This document shows positions 1 to 9,436 of a DNA stretch of 64,000 bases, piece by piece. The notes beneath the pieces are model-generated. The model searched no databases. It was not told the DNA's origin and worked only from the letters and a program-made list of their open reading frames with translations. Position numbers and translations under genes: made by a program. The stretch is from Pseudanabaenaceae cyanobacterium SKYG29. Lineage in GTDB: Bacteria > Cyanobacteriota > Cyanobacteriia > Pseudanabaenales > Pseudanabaenaceae. The stretch is from assembly GCA_025055675.1 (NCBI GenBank), contig JANWWT010000006.1, positions 120,839 to 184,838 of the forward strand, read 5' to 3'. Numbering within the stretch: position 1 is the stretch's first letter; each line of letters opens with the position of its first letter.

Positions 1-127
1 TCTTTCCTGTCGGTATGGGGACAAAGGCAGGCAAATTTGCCAGAAAGGGCACTGCCTAATCCCGTGTTAGCATACACCAAGTTGCCGAATGTGACTACTG
101 TTTTTGGCAAAGTCAGGAGAGTAATGC

Positions 128-2176
128 TCAGCCTTTTGGCAGGGGTGCCACATCCTTACAGGGGAGGGTCATTTTCAGGGTGCCCAGCCGGACGGAGATT
201 TCCCCTGCCCCATTGGGAGCCGTAAGGACTTGTCCAACTTTATCAAGGGGAATAATCTTCACCCGATCGCCTACCTGGGGTATATATTCCTGCTCTGTGG
301 CTGGGGGAGGGGGAGGCAGATGGCGTTTTTGCAGCTCTTCCACTCGTTTTTCTGCCCATTGCACATCAGCCACAGTTTGATTGCTGTTTTGCAGTTTGCG
401 GATGACGCGGGCAATTTCCTTTTTCGCTTGGGCGATTGCCTGTTTAACTTCCTGTTCCTGCTGGCGACGTAGTTCCTGGTACTGAGTGCGCAGATTACCC
501 GACTTGAGGAGAATTTCCTGATGGAGGCGCTCCGTATCCTTGAGGAGTTGGGTGACCAGGGCGGTTTTTTGCTCCTGTTCCCGCCGTTGCTGTTCGAGGG
601 CACCGATAACGCGGTTAATCTCTTCTGTCCCCAAACCGACTTGCGCCTGCGCCCGTTCTAAGATGGATTGTGGTACCCCTAATCTCTTAGCAATAATGAG
701 GGCTTTCGATCGTCCTGGGATACCCCATAGGAGGCGATAGGTGGGAGCTAAGGAAACATCGTCAAACTCAACAGAAGCGTTTTCAAAGCGGGGGTCGCGA
801 TACTTGAGGGCTTTCAGTTCGCCAAAGTGGGTAGTAGCAACGGTGAGGCGAGCATGCCCAGCAAAGTGTTCGAGGAGGGCGGCAGCCAGAGCACTGCCTT
901 CTGTGGGGTCTGTACCCGCTCCCACTTCGTCCAACAGTACTAGAGATTGGGGAGTAGCTTGGTGCAGTATGCGCACAATGCGAGTGATGTGCCCCGAAAA
1001 GGTGGAGAGGTTTTGCTCCAAGGACTGCTCATCGCCGATGTCGGCTAATACATGGTCAAACCAGGGCAGACAAACTGGCTCCTGGGCAGGGATGAATAAC
1101 CCCGCCTTTGCCATCAGGGCAGCTAGTCCCAAGGTTTTGAGCGTGGCAGTTTTCCCACCTGTGTTGGGACCAGTGATGACAACAGCGGTGACTGTGGGCG
1201 GGATTTTGATGTCGATGGGTACAACGGGGTGTCCCTGTTCATGGCGTTCTTGCCATACCAGGAGTGGGTGACGCAGTTGCTGGAGATTAATAGGTGTATC
1301 CCGATCGCCAAACTGAGGGGGAGATGCCTGTAACCAATAGGCGTAGCGGGCACGGGCAAGGGCTAGGTCAATCTTGGTGACCACTTCCACCATGTACAGG
1401 AGATCGGAGGCAACAGCGGTGACTTTTTCGCTGAGATGTCGTAATATCTGGGCAATTTCCCGCTCTTCCTGGGCTTGCAGTTGCCGTAGTTGATTATTTT
1501 TCGGTACGAGGGCTTCTGGTTCTACAAATAGGGTCATGCCACTACTAGAGCTGTCATGGACTACCCCTGGAATTTGGTCTTTATGGCTGGCTTTAACCGC
1601 AAGGACGTAACGATCGTTTCTCTGCATCACCACCAATTCCTGTAGGGCGGAGGCTTTCCGCTGCATGAGGGCTTGCAAACTTTGCCAGATGTGGTCTTTG
1701 AGGGTGCGTAGATTCTGGCGGATGCTAGCTAACTTATCAGAGGCTCGTTCCAGAACAGTGCCACTTTCATCAATACAGTGGTAGATTGCCTGCTCTAGTT
1801 CGGGATAGGTACGCAAGTCACCCACCATACTTTGCAACAGGGGAAACCCATCCCGATTTTCCAGGCTGCGGCGTAACTGGCGTGCACCATTGAGGGTACT
1901 GGCTATATCCACCAGCTCCATGGCTGAGAGGGTTCCCTGCCGTTCTGCCCGCTTCAAGGCATCGGTAATGTCGCGAATCCCCTCTAGGGATAGACCACCT
2001 GGTACCACTGCATCTAGGCGGTAGCACTCCGCCGTCTGTTGCAAGAGGATTTGACTGGTCTCGATCGAGTCTGGGATAGCCAGTGCCAATGCGCGATTTC
2101 TGCCCAATTTGGTGGTGGCAAAGGTAGAAAGATGTTTACATAGGCGTTGCCACTCCAGCAGTTCTAGGGTTTCCAT
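128..2176 (-). CDS. mutS2: MutS2-family DNA-binding ATPase lacking the Smr domain
   Basis: MutS2 proteins bind branched DNA or collided ribosomes and are ATP-driven clamps; they do not act in classical mismatch repair. The 682-residue product has the MutS core, Walker A (GPNTGGKT, near residue 334), Walker B (LVLLDEVGAGTD, near 411-423) and a glutamine- and charge-rich coiled coil (about 500-610). A KOW-like beta segment (about 632-682) follows, and then the protein stops. Most MutS2 proteins are about 780-820 residues and end with an Smr endonuclease domain carrying an LDLRG-type motif; none is present, nor in the 127 bases beyond the stop. The start ATG lies 38 bases downstream of a small gene on the same strand, suggesting co-transcription. 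The family call is firm. Confidence 0.93.
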   Translation of the reverse strand: METLELLEWQRLCKHLSTFATTKLGRNRALALAIPDSIETSQILLQQTAECYRLDAVVPGGLSLEGIRDITDALKRAERQGTLSAMELVDIASTLNGARQLRRSLENRDGFPLLQSMVGDLRTYPELEQAIYHCIDESGTVLERASDKLASIRQNLRTLKDHIWQSLQALMQRKASALQELVVMQRNDRYVLAVKASHKDQIPGVVHDSSSSGMTLFVEPEALVPKNNQLRQLQAQEEREIAQILRHLSEKVTAVASDLLYMVEVVTKIDLALARARYAYWLQASPPQFGDRDTPINLQQLRHPLLVWQERHEQGHPVVPIDIKIPPTVTAVVITGPNTGGKTATLKTLGLAALMAKAGLFIPAQEPVCLPWFDHVLADIGDEQSLEQNLSTFSGHITRIVRILHQATPQSLVLLDEVGAGTDPTEGSALAAALLEHFAGHARLTVATTHFGELKALKYRDPRFENASVEFDDVSLAPTYRLLWGIPGRSKALIIAKRLGVPQSILERAQAQVGLGTEEINRVIGALEQQRREQEQKTALVTQLLKDTERLHQEILLKSGNLRTQYQELRRQQEQEVKQAIAQAKKEIARVIRKLQNSNQTVADVQWAEKRVEELQKRHLPPPPPATEQEYIPQVGDRVKIIPLDKVGQVLTAPNGAGEISVRLGTLKMTLPCKDVAPLPKG

Positions 2177-2214
2177 CCAGTCTTGTGTAGGGTTATCTCA
2201 TTATAAGATTGCCC

Positions 2215-2451
2215 TCAATTCCCCTGCGACTCTTCTGCAGTTGCCTCTGGGGGCGGTGCTGGCTTTGGGGGCTGGGGCTTGGGACCACGCACGAGGGCAG
2301 GGGGGATGGCAGGTTTGGCGGCTTCTCGCTTCTGGTTGCGATCGCGGGAACGGGGTTTTTTACGGTTACGGTCTTGCTTTTCCGTTGGGGCAGGCTGATC
2401 AGTTGCTTCCTGGGGGGGCAAGTCAGATTTTTTAATGGGTCGCTCAACCAT
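2215..2451 (-). CDS. Small basic proline-rich conserved-type protein, function unknown
   Basis: A 78-residue reading frame just upstream of mutS2 on the same strand. The product is hydrophilic with three parts: an acidic and glutamine-containing start, a strongly basic middle (KQDRNRKKPRSRDRNQKRE), and a tail of alternating proline, lysine and alanine. There is no membrane segment or signal peptide. Such composition suggests an unstructured, nucleic-acid- or ribosome-associated protein, but this is inference. A longer overlapping frame on the same strand (to 2480) has a less protein-like composition and is disfavoured. The 38-base spacing to mutS2 supports a shared transcript. I do not recognise a named family. 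Confidence 0.6.
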   Translation of the reverse strand: MVERPIKKSDLPPQEATDQPAPTEKQDRNRKKPRSRDRNQKREAAKPAIPPALVRGPKPQPPKPAPPPEATAEESQGN

Positions 2452-2717
2452 AAAATTTTTGTTAAAAGCAATACATGCATCTTAACCTAGGTTTGCCTAA
2501 TTCCCTTGCCCAACATCAGCAGAACTGGCTAAGGTAGTAAACTTTGTCAACTGGGAAGTTTTCCAGGGGGAGTATCTGCCCCTAGCTCCCCTGATAATAG
2601 GTTACTCCCCAAAACTGAGGGACTGCAATATAAGTTAACAAATTTCTATCTAAATTCTGTAGTTTTTTTGTCTGCAGAAAAAGAGGGGCAAAATGGAAGA
2701 GACCTTAGGCAGTTGTT

Positions 2718-4208
2718 ATGGAATTTGACCTGCAACCGTTTCTGGAAGCCTTGCCGCTGCCTGTCATGGTGCGGAGTGAGCTAGGTATTATGACCAATCA
2801 GTTGTGGCAAGAACACTGTCGTGGGGAGCTGAGTAATTGGGAATTACACCAGGGCAAGTTAGGCGGTATTTTTGCTGATTGGGAGATCATTGTTGCTCAG
2901 CACAAACCTGTCTTTGACAACAGCGCCCAACAGGGGAGAGTAAAGCCCGAATTGCTAACCTGTGTTACCCATGAATTACGCTCCCCTTTGACGGTAGTTT
3001 TGGGCATGACAGAGCTCTTGGAGCGACAACTACATCACCACCTCACTGAACAACAACGGCATTACCTGAAAGCTATTCACCGCAGCGGTCATCGGCTAGC
3101 ACAGGTCATCAGCACAATGGTGGATGTCACCCAGGCGGAAACGGGACACCTCAAGCTGCACCTGACGACGGTTAAAATTCTTCCCCTCTGCCAGCAGGTC
3201 ATCCAACAACTACAACAGCAGGACTTACCCCGACCTCCCCGCATCAACTTGGCAATTGCCCCTGACGTTGACACGATCGTGGCTGATCCCTCTCGGCTGC
3301 AGCAAATGTTAGGGCATCTATTGCACAATGCCTGTCAGTTTAGTGCTAAAGACCAGGTGCCAGAAGTGGAACTCAGAGTAGAGGCATGGCAGAACTGGAT
3401 GGCTTTCTCTGTGTGGCACAGAAGCATTGCTAAGGGAGACCAGAGGTTGCCGCCGGGGGGAAATTTTAGTGACCCAGGCTTGGGGTTAATTCTCACGAGA
3501 CACCTAGCTCGCTTGCATGGGGGAGATGTGACGTTTCGTTCCTACTCAGGCAAAGGCAATGAGTTTACCCTGCTGCTGCCCTCGGCTCCCCTCAGCTGTC
3601 CCTATCGCCAGTTAGTCCTAATTGCCGAAGTCAATCCCCAGCAGATTACCACTATTGCCGACGCTGTTAGCCAAGCCCAGTTCTTCCCTGTGGTTGCCCG
3701 ATCGGGGGTTGAAGCCCTCGAAAAAGCTCGCCAGTTCCGTCCTGTGTGTATTTTTGCCAACTACAACCTACCGTTATTGGGGGGCAAGGACATAAGGTAT
3801 CTGTTGCAGCAGGATAGCCAGTGCCGATCGATTCCTCTCAAACTGTATCAGCAAATTAGTGCCGACCAAGTACGAGAATTCCTACCTAAAAGGACAGAAA
3901 AAATTCTCTGCATCGCTTGCCAGGATTGGACAGAAACCAATAGCCTGCCCTTCCGTTGTATGACCGTCGACGATGTGGAGCAAGCAGAACGATTTGCCCC
4001 CCTCTGGCAACCTAACTTGATTGTACTAGGGCAGGCAACAATGCTCGATCGGATTTACACAAACACTTACCTAGGTCGTGTACCGATCGTGGTGAGAAAT
4101 AGCCCCCCTTCTGTGCCGCGGCAAGTCAAATTAGTTAGTTGTCCAGAGGGAGAATTACTAGCGACTTTGCAGCAACTCTTAGGGACTATTCCGCCAGAGA
4201 GGAATTAA
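2718..4208 (+). CDS. Histidine-kinase-like protein with two degenerate receiver-like regions
   Basis: The 496-residue product has no membrane segment. A HisKA-type helix carries a candidate phospho-acceptor His in THELRSPL (near residue 85), followed by a HATPase_c region with an N-box-like LLHNACQF (near 205) and a G2-like GLGLILTRHLA. The DxGxG box is not recognisable: the strand where it belongs reads SVWHRSIAKG. After about residue 298 comes a receiver-like fold in which the usual DD pair and phospho-Asp are replaced (LIAEVN, then FANYNLPLLGG). A second alpha/beta segment without receiver residues fills 395-490. It is probably a scaffold or sensor rather than a conventional hybrid kinase. 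Its 3' end overlaps the convergent cyAbrB gene by 23 bases. Confidence 0.8.
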   Translation: MEFDLQPFLEALPLPVMVRSELGIMTNQLWQEHCRGELSNWELHQGKLGGIFADWEIIVAQHKPVFDNSAQQGRVKPELLTCVTHELRSPLTVVLGMTELLERQLHHHLTEQQRHYLKAIHRSGHRLAQVISTMVDVTQAETGHLKLHLTTVKILPLCQQVIQQLQQQDLPRPPRINLAIAPDVDTIVADPSRLQQMLGHLLHNACQFSAKDQVPEVELRVEAWQNWMAFSVWHRSIAKGDQRLPPGGNFSDPGLGLILTRHLARLHGGDVTFRSYSGKGNEFTLLLPSAPLSCPYRQLVLIAEVNPQQITTIADAVSQAQFFPVVARSGVEALEKARQFRPVCIFANYNLPLLGGKDIRYLLQQDSQCRSIPLKLYQQISADQVREFLPKRTEKILCIACQDWTETNSLPFRCMTVDDVEQAERFAPLWQPNLIVLGQATMLDRIYTNTYLGRVPIVVRNSPPSVPRQVKLVSCPEGELLATLQQLLGTIPPERN

Positions 4209-4566
4209 CTGGGCGCAGGTGGATATGTTTCCGTCCCAAGCGAATTTCCAATTCATCCCCCGGTTGCAACCCCATCATTTGCGTATAGGTAGAACCGATC
4301 AGCAGGTTACCATTTTTCTGCACACTAACACGATAGCTAGCACTTCTGCCCCCCCGACCAGAATGTTTACCACGAGTTAGTCCTTCTGCTTCAAACACAG
4401 CAGCATTCAAATTGTTGAGGAACTTCATCATATTGACGCGGTTCTTGCCATCGCGGGTAACAGTAATATACCCACAGGCTTTCGCCTTTTCCTTCTCGCT
4501 GAGGTGATCCAATTCTTTAACTTTCTTAAGGAGTGCTTCTCCCGTCAGTGCAACTTGTTTTACCAT
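4186..4566 (-). CDS. AbrB-family transcriptional regulator (cyAbrB)
   Basis: cyAbrB proteins are cyanobacteria-specific DNA-binding regulators of carbon/nitrogen balance, fermentation and hydrogenase genes. The product opens with TGEALLKKVKEL and KAKACGYITV, typical of the family, and its C-terminal half has the beta-rich AbrB-like part (RVSVQKNGNLLIGSTYTQMM, then GDELEIRLGRKHIHL). I chose the ATG at 4566 because the family begins just before TGEALL and an AGGT lies about 7 bases upstream. A GTG at 4620, behind AGGAA, would add 18 atypical residues. The gene converges on and overlaps the kinase-like gene. Regulation of the fermentation genes in this window by such a protein is possible but only inferred. 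Confidence 0.9.
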   Translation of the reverse strand: MVKQVALTGEALLKKVKELDHLSEKEKAKACGYITVTRDGKNRVNMMKFLNNLNAAVFEAEGLTRGKHSGRGGRSASYRVSVQKNGNLLIGSTYTQMMGLQPGDELEIRLGRKHIHLRPVNSSLAE

Positions 4567-4727
4567 TTGTTTACCTATATCCCTACACTTGTTAGTTGAA
4601 CTAATGGCTATTTTACTCACCTATTTCCTAATTTGTCACTACATTTCCTTGATAAGAAGCCCAAAATTGGGGGCGGACTTGCATCGGTGGGCAAATTCCT
4701 ATAAAACTAGCTAAGTACATCACCTAA

Positions 4728-5084
<357 letters not shown>

Positions 5085-5107
5085 GTGCCAGTCTTAGCCA
5101 CAAAATT

Positions 5108-6628
5108 ATGAAATTATTAAAAGCACAAGAAATGCAAGCCTTAGACCGTCAAGCGATCGAGGGGATAGGCATACCTAGTTTAGTTTTGATGGAGAGAGCC
5201 GCCTTAGGAGTAGTGACTGCTGTGAGGTGGGAGCTGGCCCATTGTCGGCGGTTTCTGGTAATAGCAGGTAAAGGCAATAACGGGGGGGATGGTTTAGCCA
5301 TAGTCCGTCAATTACATCTCCTGGGTTACTCCGTAGATTATGTTTTAGGTTTAGGGGATGACCTCAAGGGGGATGCCCAAGTCCAGTACCATATTCTCCA
5401 GAATTTGGGATTGTCGCCCCTGTCGGTTGTCGATTTTGCCCGCTATGACCTCATTGTGGATGCTCTATTCGGCACAGGATTTACGCCACCGCCAAGGGGG
5501 GCAGGGCAGATGTGGATCGAGAGGATGAATGGGGCAGGGCTACCGATCGTGGCTGTTGATATACCATCGGGACTGATGGCAGACAGTGGTAGGGCAGTTA
5601 CCCCTGCTGTGAGTGCAACTCTGACGGTGACATTTCAATTTCCTAAACTTTGTCATTTCCTCCATCCTGCTAGCAAAAACTGCGGCAAACTCTATGTGGC
5701 AGACATAGGTATCCCCAAGACCTTGGCAGAGGGCATCAACAGGGAAGTTCTCCTCACAGTCTCCCTCCCCCCTCGACCAGTGGATGCCCATAAGGGTTCG
5801 ATGGGTCATGTATTGTTGATTGGGGGCAGTAGTGGCAAGACTGGGGCAGTGATGATGGCAGCCAGGGCAAGTACCCGATCGGGGGCAGGTTTGGTGACGG
5901 TGGGTGTACCTAGCGGTCTCAACCAGATTGTGGAAACAGTGCTCCTAGAGGAGATGAGTATGCCTTTACCAGGGCAAGAGAGACTGGCAGCGGATTCTCC
6001 AGAACTAATCCTGGCAATGCAGGACAGATTTACGGCGGTGGCGGTGGGGATGGGTATGGATCGCTATAGTGGGGGTAGGGCGGTTGTGAGAGAATTAGTC
6101 CGCCAGGTGCAACCACCTCTTTTGTTAGACGCTGATGCCCTCAATAATCTGGCAGATGAGGGAGTTGACTTACTCAAAGAGCGGGTGGGGATAACCATCC
6201 TCACTCCCCATGTGGGGGAATTCCACAGATTGAGTGGATTGGCCAAAACAGAGATTGGCGAAAATCTAACCGATGTCGCCCAGGCATTTGCCCAGCGGTG
6301 GGGCTGTTACATCGTGCTCAAATCCGCCCGCACAGCGATCGCTACTCCCCAGGGGCAGGTCTATCTCTCAACCCGCGGCAGTGCTGCTATGGCGAAGGGA
6401 GGGATGGGAGATGTCCTAGCAGGTGTGCTCACGGCTCTCTTGGGCAGGGGATTAGAACCAATTGTTGCCCTGCAAATCGGTGTATTTGTCCATGGTCTAG
6501 CAGGGGAAGTAGCAGCCACAGAAAAACACCAAGAAAGTGTACGCACGATCGATGTTATAGAAGCTTTACCCCAGGCTTTTCGGCTAGTGGAAACAGGGAA
6601 ATTTTCCCCCTCTTTTATCAGTTTCTGA
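5108..6628 (+). CDS. nnr: Bifunctional NAD(P)H-hydrate epimerase / ADP-dependent NAD(P)H-hydrate dehydratase
   Basis: This enzyme repairs hydrated NADH and NADPH: the N-terminal half epimerises R and S forms and the C-terminal half dehydrates the S form using ADP (ATP in eukaryotes). Residues 1-210 are the YjeF_N part, with GKGNNGGDG as phosphate-binding motif and FGTGF downstream. Residues about 220-500 are the ribokinase-like dehydratase, with GGSSGKTGA, ILTPHVGEF and the catalytic-site AMAKGGMGDVLAG. The 506-residue length is normal for the fused form. The ATG at 5108 (MKLLKAQEMQALDRQAIE) matches the family start; an in-frame TTG at 5069 is possible but overlaps the HIT gene and adds unrelated residues. 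Confidence 0.95.
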   Translation: MKLLKAQEMQALDRQAIEGIGIPSLVLMERAALGVVTAVRWELAHCRRFLVIAGKGNNGGDGLAIVRQLHLLGYSVDYVLGLGDDLKGDAQVQYHILQNLGLSPLSVVDFARYDLIVDALFGTGFTPPPRGAGQMWIERMNGAGLPIVAVDIPSGLMADSGRAVTPAVSATLTVTFQFPKLCHFLHPASKNCGKLYVADIGIPKTLAEGINREVLLTVSLPPRPVDAHKGSMGHVLLIGGSSGKTGAVMMAARASTRSGAGLVTVGVPSGLNQIVETVLLEEMSMPLPGQERLAADSPELILAMQDRFTAVAVGMGMDRYSGGRAVVRELVRQVQPPLLLDADALNNLADEGVDLLKERVGITILTPHVGEFHRLSGLAKTEIGENLTDVAQAFAQRWGCYIVLKSARTAIATPQGQVYLSTRGSAAMAKGGMGDVLAGVLTALLGRGLEPIVALQIGVFVHGLAGEVAATEKHQESVRTIDVIEALPQAFRLVETGKFSPSFISF

Positions 6629-6672
6629 GGATAGCCTAGTATGGTATCAAAAAGGGCATTTCGGAGTAACAG

Positions 6673-7866
6673 ATGAACGATCGGTTTCTACGCATTTACG
6701 CTATGACCGAGGCAGAGGCGATTACTCTCCTAGACAAGCCCAAAGCTGACCTGGGGGTAGGGGATGTGAGGTATGTAGCCGCTGCCCACTTGGTTAACTT
6801 TAACACGCCAGAATCCCGATCGGCGCTGATGCGGGCTGTAGCCAGAAAAGACGACGACTTAGATAACAGAATTGTGCGACGGAAAGCAGCGGAGAGCTTA
6901 GGCAAACTCCAGGCAAAAGAAGCGATTCCCTTGTTAGTGGCATGCCTAGGGGAGACCGATCGTTATTTAGTGGAAAACTGTGTGTGGGCATTGGGGGAAA
7001 TGCAGGTCCAGGAGGAGGAAATTTTGGCTAAGATTGCCAGTTTATTGACCGCCCAAGACCAATCTTATCGCGTCATTTTGCAGACTTTACGGAAGCTAGG
7101 CTATCAGCCAGCCGTACCTCAAGTGAGAAAATTTGTTGACCATCCTGACCCAGGCATTGCCAGTGCGGCTTTGAGTGCTTTAGCAGTCTTAGATGGGGAT
7201 TTAACCAATTTTGCCCGGGTACTAGATTTCCTGTGGCATAGTAGTCCCATGGTGCGGCGGATGGCTATTCAAGATATTGTCGATGCCCAATATATTTCTG
7301 CTATCCCTGCGATTGCTTGTGCACCTGTCTCTTTGGTTTTTCGTGTGCGGGGAATTAAACTCCTGGCAGAAACTAATTCCTTACCTAAGGCACAATATCA
7401 GTCTTACTTAGAGCAGTGTTTAATTGACCATCCCTCTACCCTCCGCTTACTACACAAATATAATGATATGCCGAGCCTCGATCGATTAGTCCAAGACCTC
7501 TACGACACGGATTTTGGCAAGTGTTACTTAGCTACTCTGACAATTTTGCAACACTATCCTGATGTAGCAGGGGCGCGCCTGGTAGAGGAATTTTATACAG
7601 GGGAGGCTCGCAATGACTATGGTGCTCATTACCATGTGGTCAAGCTAATTGGCTGGCTTAAGTATACCCCTGGTTACGATGTCTTGATGGAGGCATTACA
7701 CAATACCCAACCGCAATTTCAAAAATCCCGATCGGGTGCTGCTATTAGCCTAGGCGAATTAGGGGATAAACGGGCAATACCTGAGCTAAAAAAATACCTA
7801 AATTCTCCTATTTGGGAGTTGCAATACTGTGCAGAAATGGCACTGCAGCGGTTAAATGGTGGATAA
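6673..7866 (+). CDS. HEAT-repeat phycobilin lyase-like protein (CpeY/CpcE type)
   Basis: The 397-residue all-helical product consists of HEAT/PBS-lyase repeats, for example RRKAAESLGKLQAKEAIPLL (about residue 75) and AISLGELGDKRAIPELKKYL near the C-terminus. Its length and the N-terminal pattern (xRFLxIYxMTEAEAI, then VRYVAAAHLVNF) resemble CpeY-type lyases, which attach phycoerythrobilin to phycoerythrin subunits, more than the shorter CpcE. A second HEAT protein of CpcF/CpeZ size lies at 37.4 kb. The exact substrate cannot be read from the sequence. The gene overlaps the following pseudouridine synthase by 11 bases, an arrangement consistent with coupled translation. Confidence 0.8.
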   Translation: MNDRFLRIYAMTEAEAITLLDKPKADLGVGDVRYVAAAHLVNFNTPESRSALMRAVARKDDDLDNRIVRRKAAESLGKLQAKEAIPLLVACLGETDRYLVENCVWALGEMQVQEEEILAKIASLLTAQDQSYRVILQTLRKLGYQPAVPQVRKFVDHPDPGIASAALSALAVLDGDLTNFARVLDFLWHSSPMVRRMAIQDIVDAQYISAIPAIACAPVSLVFRVRGIKLLAETNSLPKAQYQSYLEQCLIDHPSTLRLLHKYNDMPSLDRLVQDLYDTDFGKCYLATLTILQHYPDVAGARLVEEFYTGEARNDYGAHYHVVKLIGWLKYTPGYDVLMEALHNTQPQFQKSRSGAAISLGELGDKRAIPELKKYLNSPIWELQYCAEMALQRLNGG

Positions 7867-8866
7867 AACTATCTATCACAAGCTTGCCCAAATAAAACGC
7901 CGTATGCAAGAGCTAGCTGTATCCCCTGTGCGTGAGGAATACAATCGATTGTGGTCAGAATTTCAGAGGGAATACCAAGCCCTAGTGGCTAGGCATAAAC
8001 AACAAAAACAAGACCGGCTAGTTCTTAGACAGATGCTACAGCAGCAAGGAGCAGAAACAGAGTTAGCTCACCTCGATCGCCTCAGCTATTTGGAAAAACG
8101 GGAAAGACGAGATTTACGGCGCAGCTGGCAGCTAATACTGCAACCCTTAGCCGCAGAAATAAGAGCCATTGACAAAGAGCTACAACAACTGCAAGACGAA
8201 TACAGACAAACAGTAGCACAACAGCAGGAAAAGCTCCTGCAGGAGTACCTCTCATTACCAGAGCAAATGGTAGAGATTGTCTATCAGGATAGGGACATAG
8301 TGGTAATCAACAAACCTCCTGGACTCCTATCTGTACCTGGACTCCATTGTGTGGATAGTGCCTTCACGCGCTTAAAACGTCAACTGGTCACAGAGCATAT
8401 TTATCCCGTCCATCGTCTGGATCAAGCTACCTCTGGTCTGTTACTGTTTGCCTTAAATCCCCAAACACAACATCAGCTGGCGAAAAACTGGCACGATCGG
8501 GTGTATAAAATCTACGAAGCCCTCATAGCCAAAGAAATTACCGCAGAGGCAGGAGAAATTAACTTGCCCCTTGGCAGAATCGCTCCCCCCCGCTACGGTG
8601 TAGTAGCCCAAGGGAAAAACAGTCGCACTAAATTTCAGGTCACCGATCGGGGCATACCCAGCCGTTTGATTTTAGTTCCCCATACAGGACGTACCCACCA
8701 ACTGCGTGTACATTGCCTTGCCTACTTTGGCTGTCCCATTTGGGGAGACACTCTCTATGGCTGTCAACAGAATGCCCCCCGCCTCTATCTCCATGCTAGA
8801 GAATTACACTTTGTTCACCCCCGTACTGGTCAGGGGCTAGAACTAGTACAGCCCACGCCTTTTTAG
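7856..8866 (+). CDS. RluA-family RNA pseudouridine synthase with N-terminal coiled coil
   Basis: The C-terminal 200 residues are a RluA/TruC-type pseudouridine synthase. They contain [14 protein letters not shown], the catalytic-Asp motif [14 protein letters not shown] (near residue 186), a [10 protein letters not shown] motif and a terminal [10 protein letters not shown]. The first 135 residues are instead a glutamine- and charge-rich helical region, probably a coiled coil, in place of an S4 domain. The RNA target is unknown. The start overlaps the HEAT gene by 11 bases, and the end overlaps the convergent frr gene by 4 bases. Confidence 0.9.
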   Translation: MVDKTIYHKLAQIKRRMQELAVSPVREEYNRLWSEFQREYQALVARHKQQKQDRLVLRQMLQQQGAETELAHLDRLSYLEKRERRDLRRSWQLILQPLAAEIRAIDKELQQLQDEYRQTVAQQQEKLLQEYLSLPEQMVEIVYQDRDIVVINKPPGLLSVPGLHCVDSAFTRLKRQLVTEHIYPVHRLDQATSGLLLFALNPQTQHQLAKNWHDRVYKIYEALIAKEITAEAGEINLPLGRIAPPRYGVVAQGKNSRTKFQVTDRGIPSRLILVPHTGRTHQLRVHCLAYFGCPIWGDTLYGCQQNAPRLYLHARELHFVHPRTGQGLELVQPTPF

Positions 8867-9411
8867 ATACTGGAAATTTCTTTTTCTTTATCCGCTTGAA
8901 TTTGCTCTAGCTTTTTGATGTATTTTTCTGTCAGTTTTTCCACCTGTTCCTGGAGCTTTTTCGCTTCATCTTCGGAAATAGTTTTGTTTTTCTCTTCCTT
9001 CTTCACCATGTCCATGGCATCACGGCGCACATTCCGAATAGCTACCTTTCCTTCCTCTGCTAATTTCCCCACCATCTTCACCAATTCCTTCCGTCGTTCT
9101 GCTGTCAAAGGCGGAATGTTCAAGCGAATACTATGACCATCGTTGTTGGGGGGCAACCCTAAATCCGATTCACTAATTGCTCGCTCGATTGAATTCAAGG
9201 TGCTGCGATCAAAGGGCTGAATTAACAAGGTAGTGGCATCCGGTGTGTTGATACTAGCTAGAGACTTTAAGGGCGTAGGAGTACCATAGTATTCCACCAT
9301 AATCCGATCGAGGAGCGCTGCGTTTGCCCGTCCCGTGCGCACCGTATTGAAATTACTCTGGGTGGCTTCAATACACTTTTGCATCCTTGCCTCTATTTCG
9401 TCTAACTTCAT
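8863..9411 (-). CDS. frr: Ribosome recycling factor
   Basis: The 182-residue protein splits post-termination ribosomes together with EF-G. It shows the complete family pattern: an N-terminal helix with [28 protein letters not shown], the beta domain with [14 protein letters not shown] and [13 protein letters not shown], and a long charged C-terminal helix. Length is normal. It follows bvdR on the same strand after a 25-base gap, so it is probably the third gene of a small operon. In many bacteria frr follows pyrH; here it does not. Confidence 0.97.
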   Translation of the reverse strand: MKLDEIEARMQKCIEATQSNFNTVRTGRANAALLDRIMVEYYGTPTPLKSLASINTPDATTLLIQPFDRSTLNSIERAISESDLGLPPNNDGHSIRLNIPPLTAERRKELVKMVGKLAEEGKVAIRNVRRDAMDMVKKEEKNKTISEDEAKKLQEQVEKLTEKYIKKLEQIQADKEKEISSI

Positions 9412-9436
9412 AACCTTTCCTCCAGTCTTTCCCAGT

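Noticed and set aside
30-41. Perfect 12-bp palindrome GGCAAATTTGCC
   Set aside because: Short palindromes of this kind occur by chance; no promoter or repeat context was found at the window edge.
741-1271. Long plus-strand open frame opposite mutS2
   Set aside because: It lies fully antisense to the MutS2 ATPase core, its composition is arginine- and serine-rich as expected for an antisense shadow, and no family pattern is visible.
2193-2480. 95-codon minus-strand frame overlapping the small basic protein
   Set aside because: Less protein-like composition and runs into mutS2 leader; the 78-codon frame is the better candidate.
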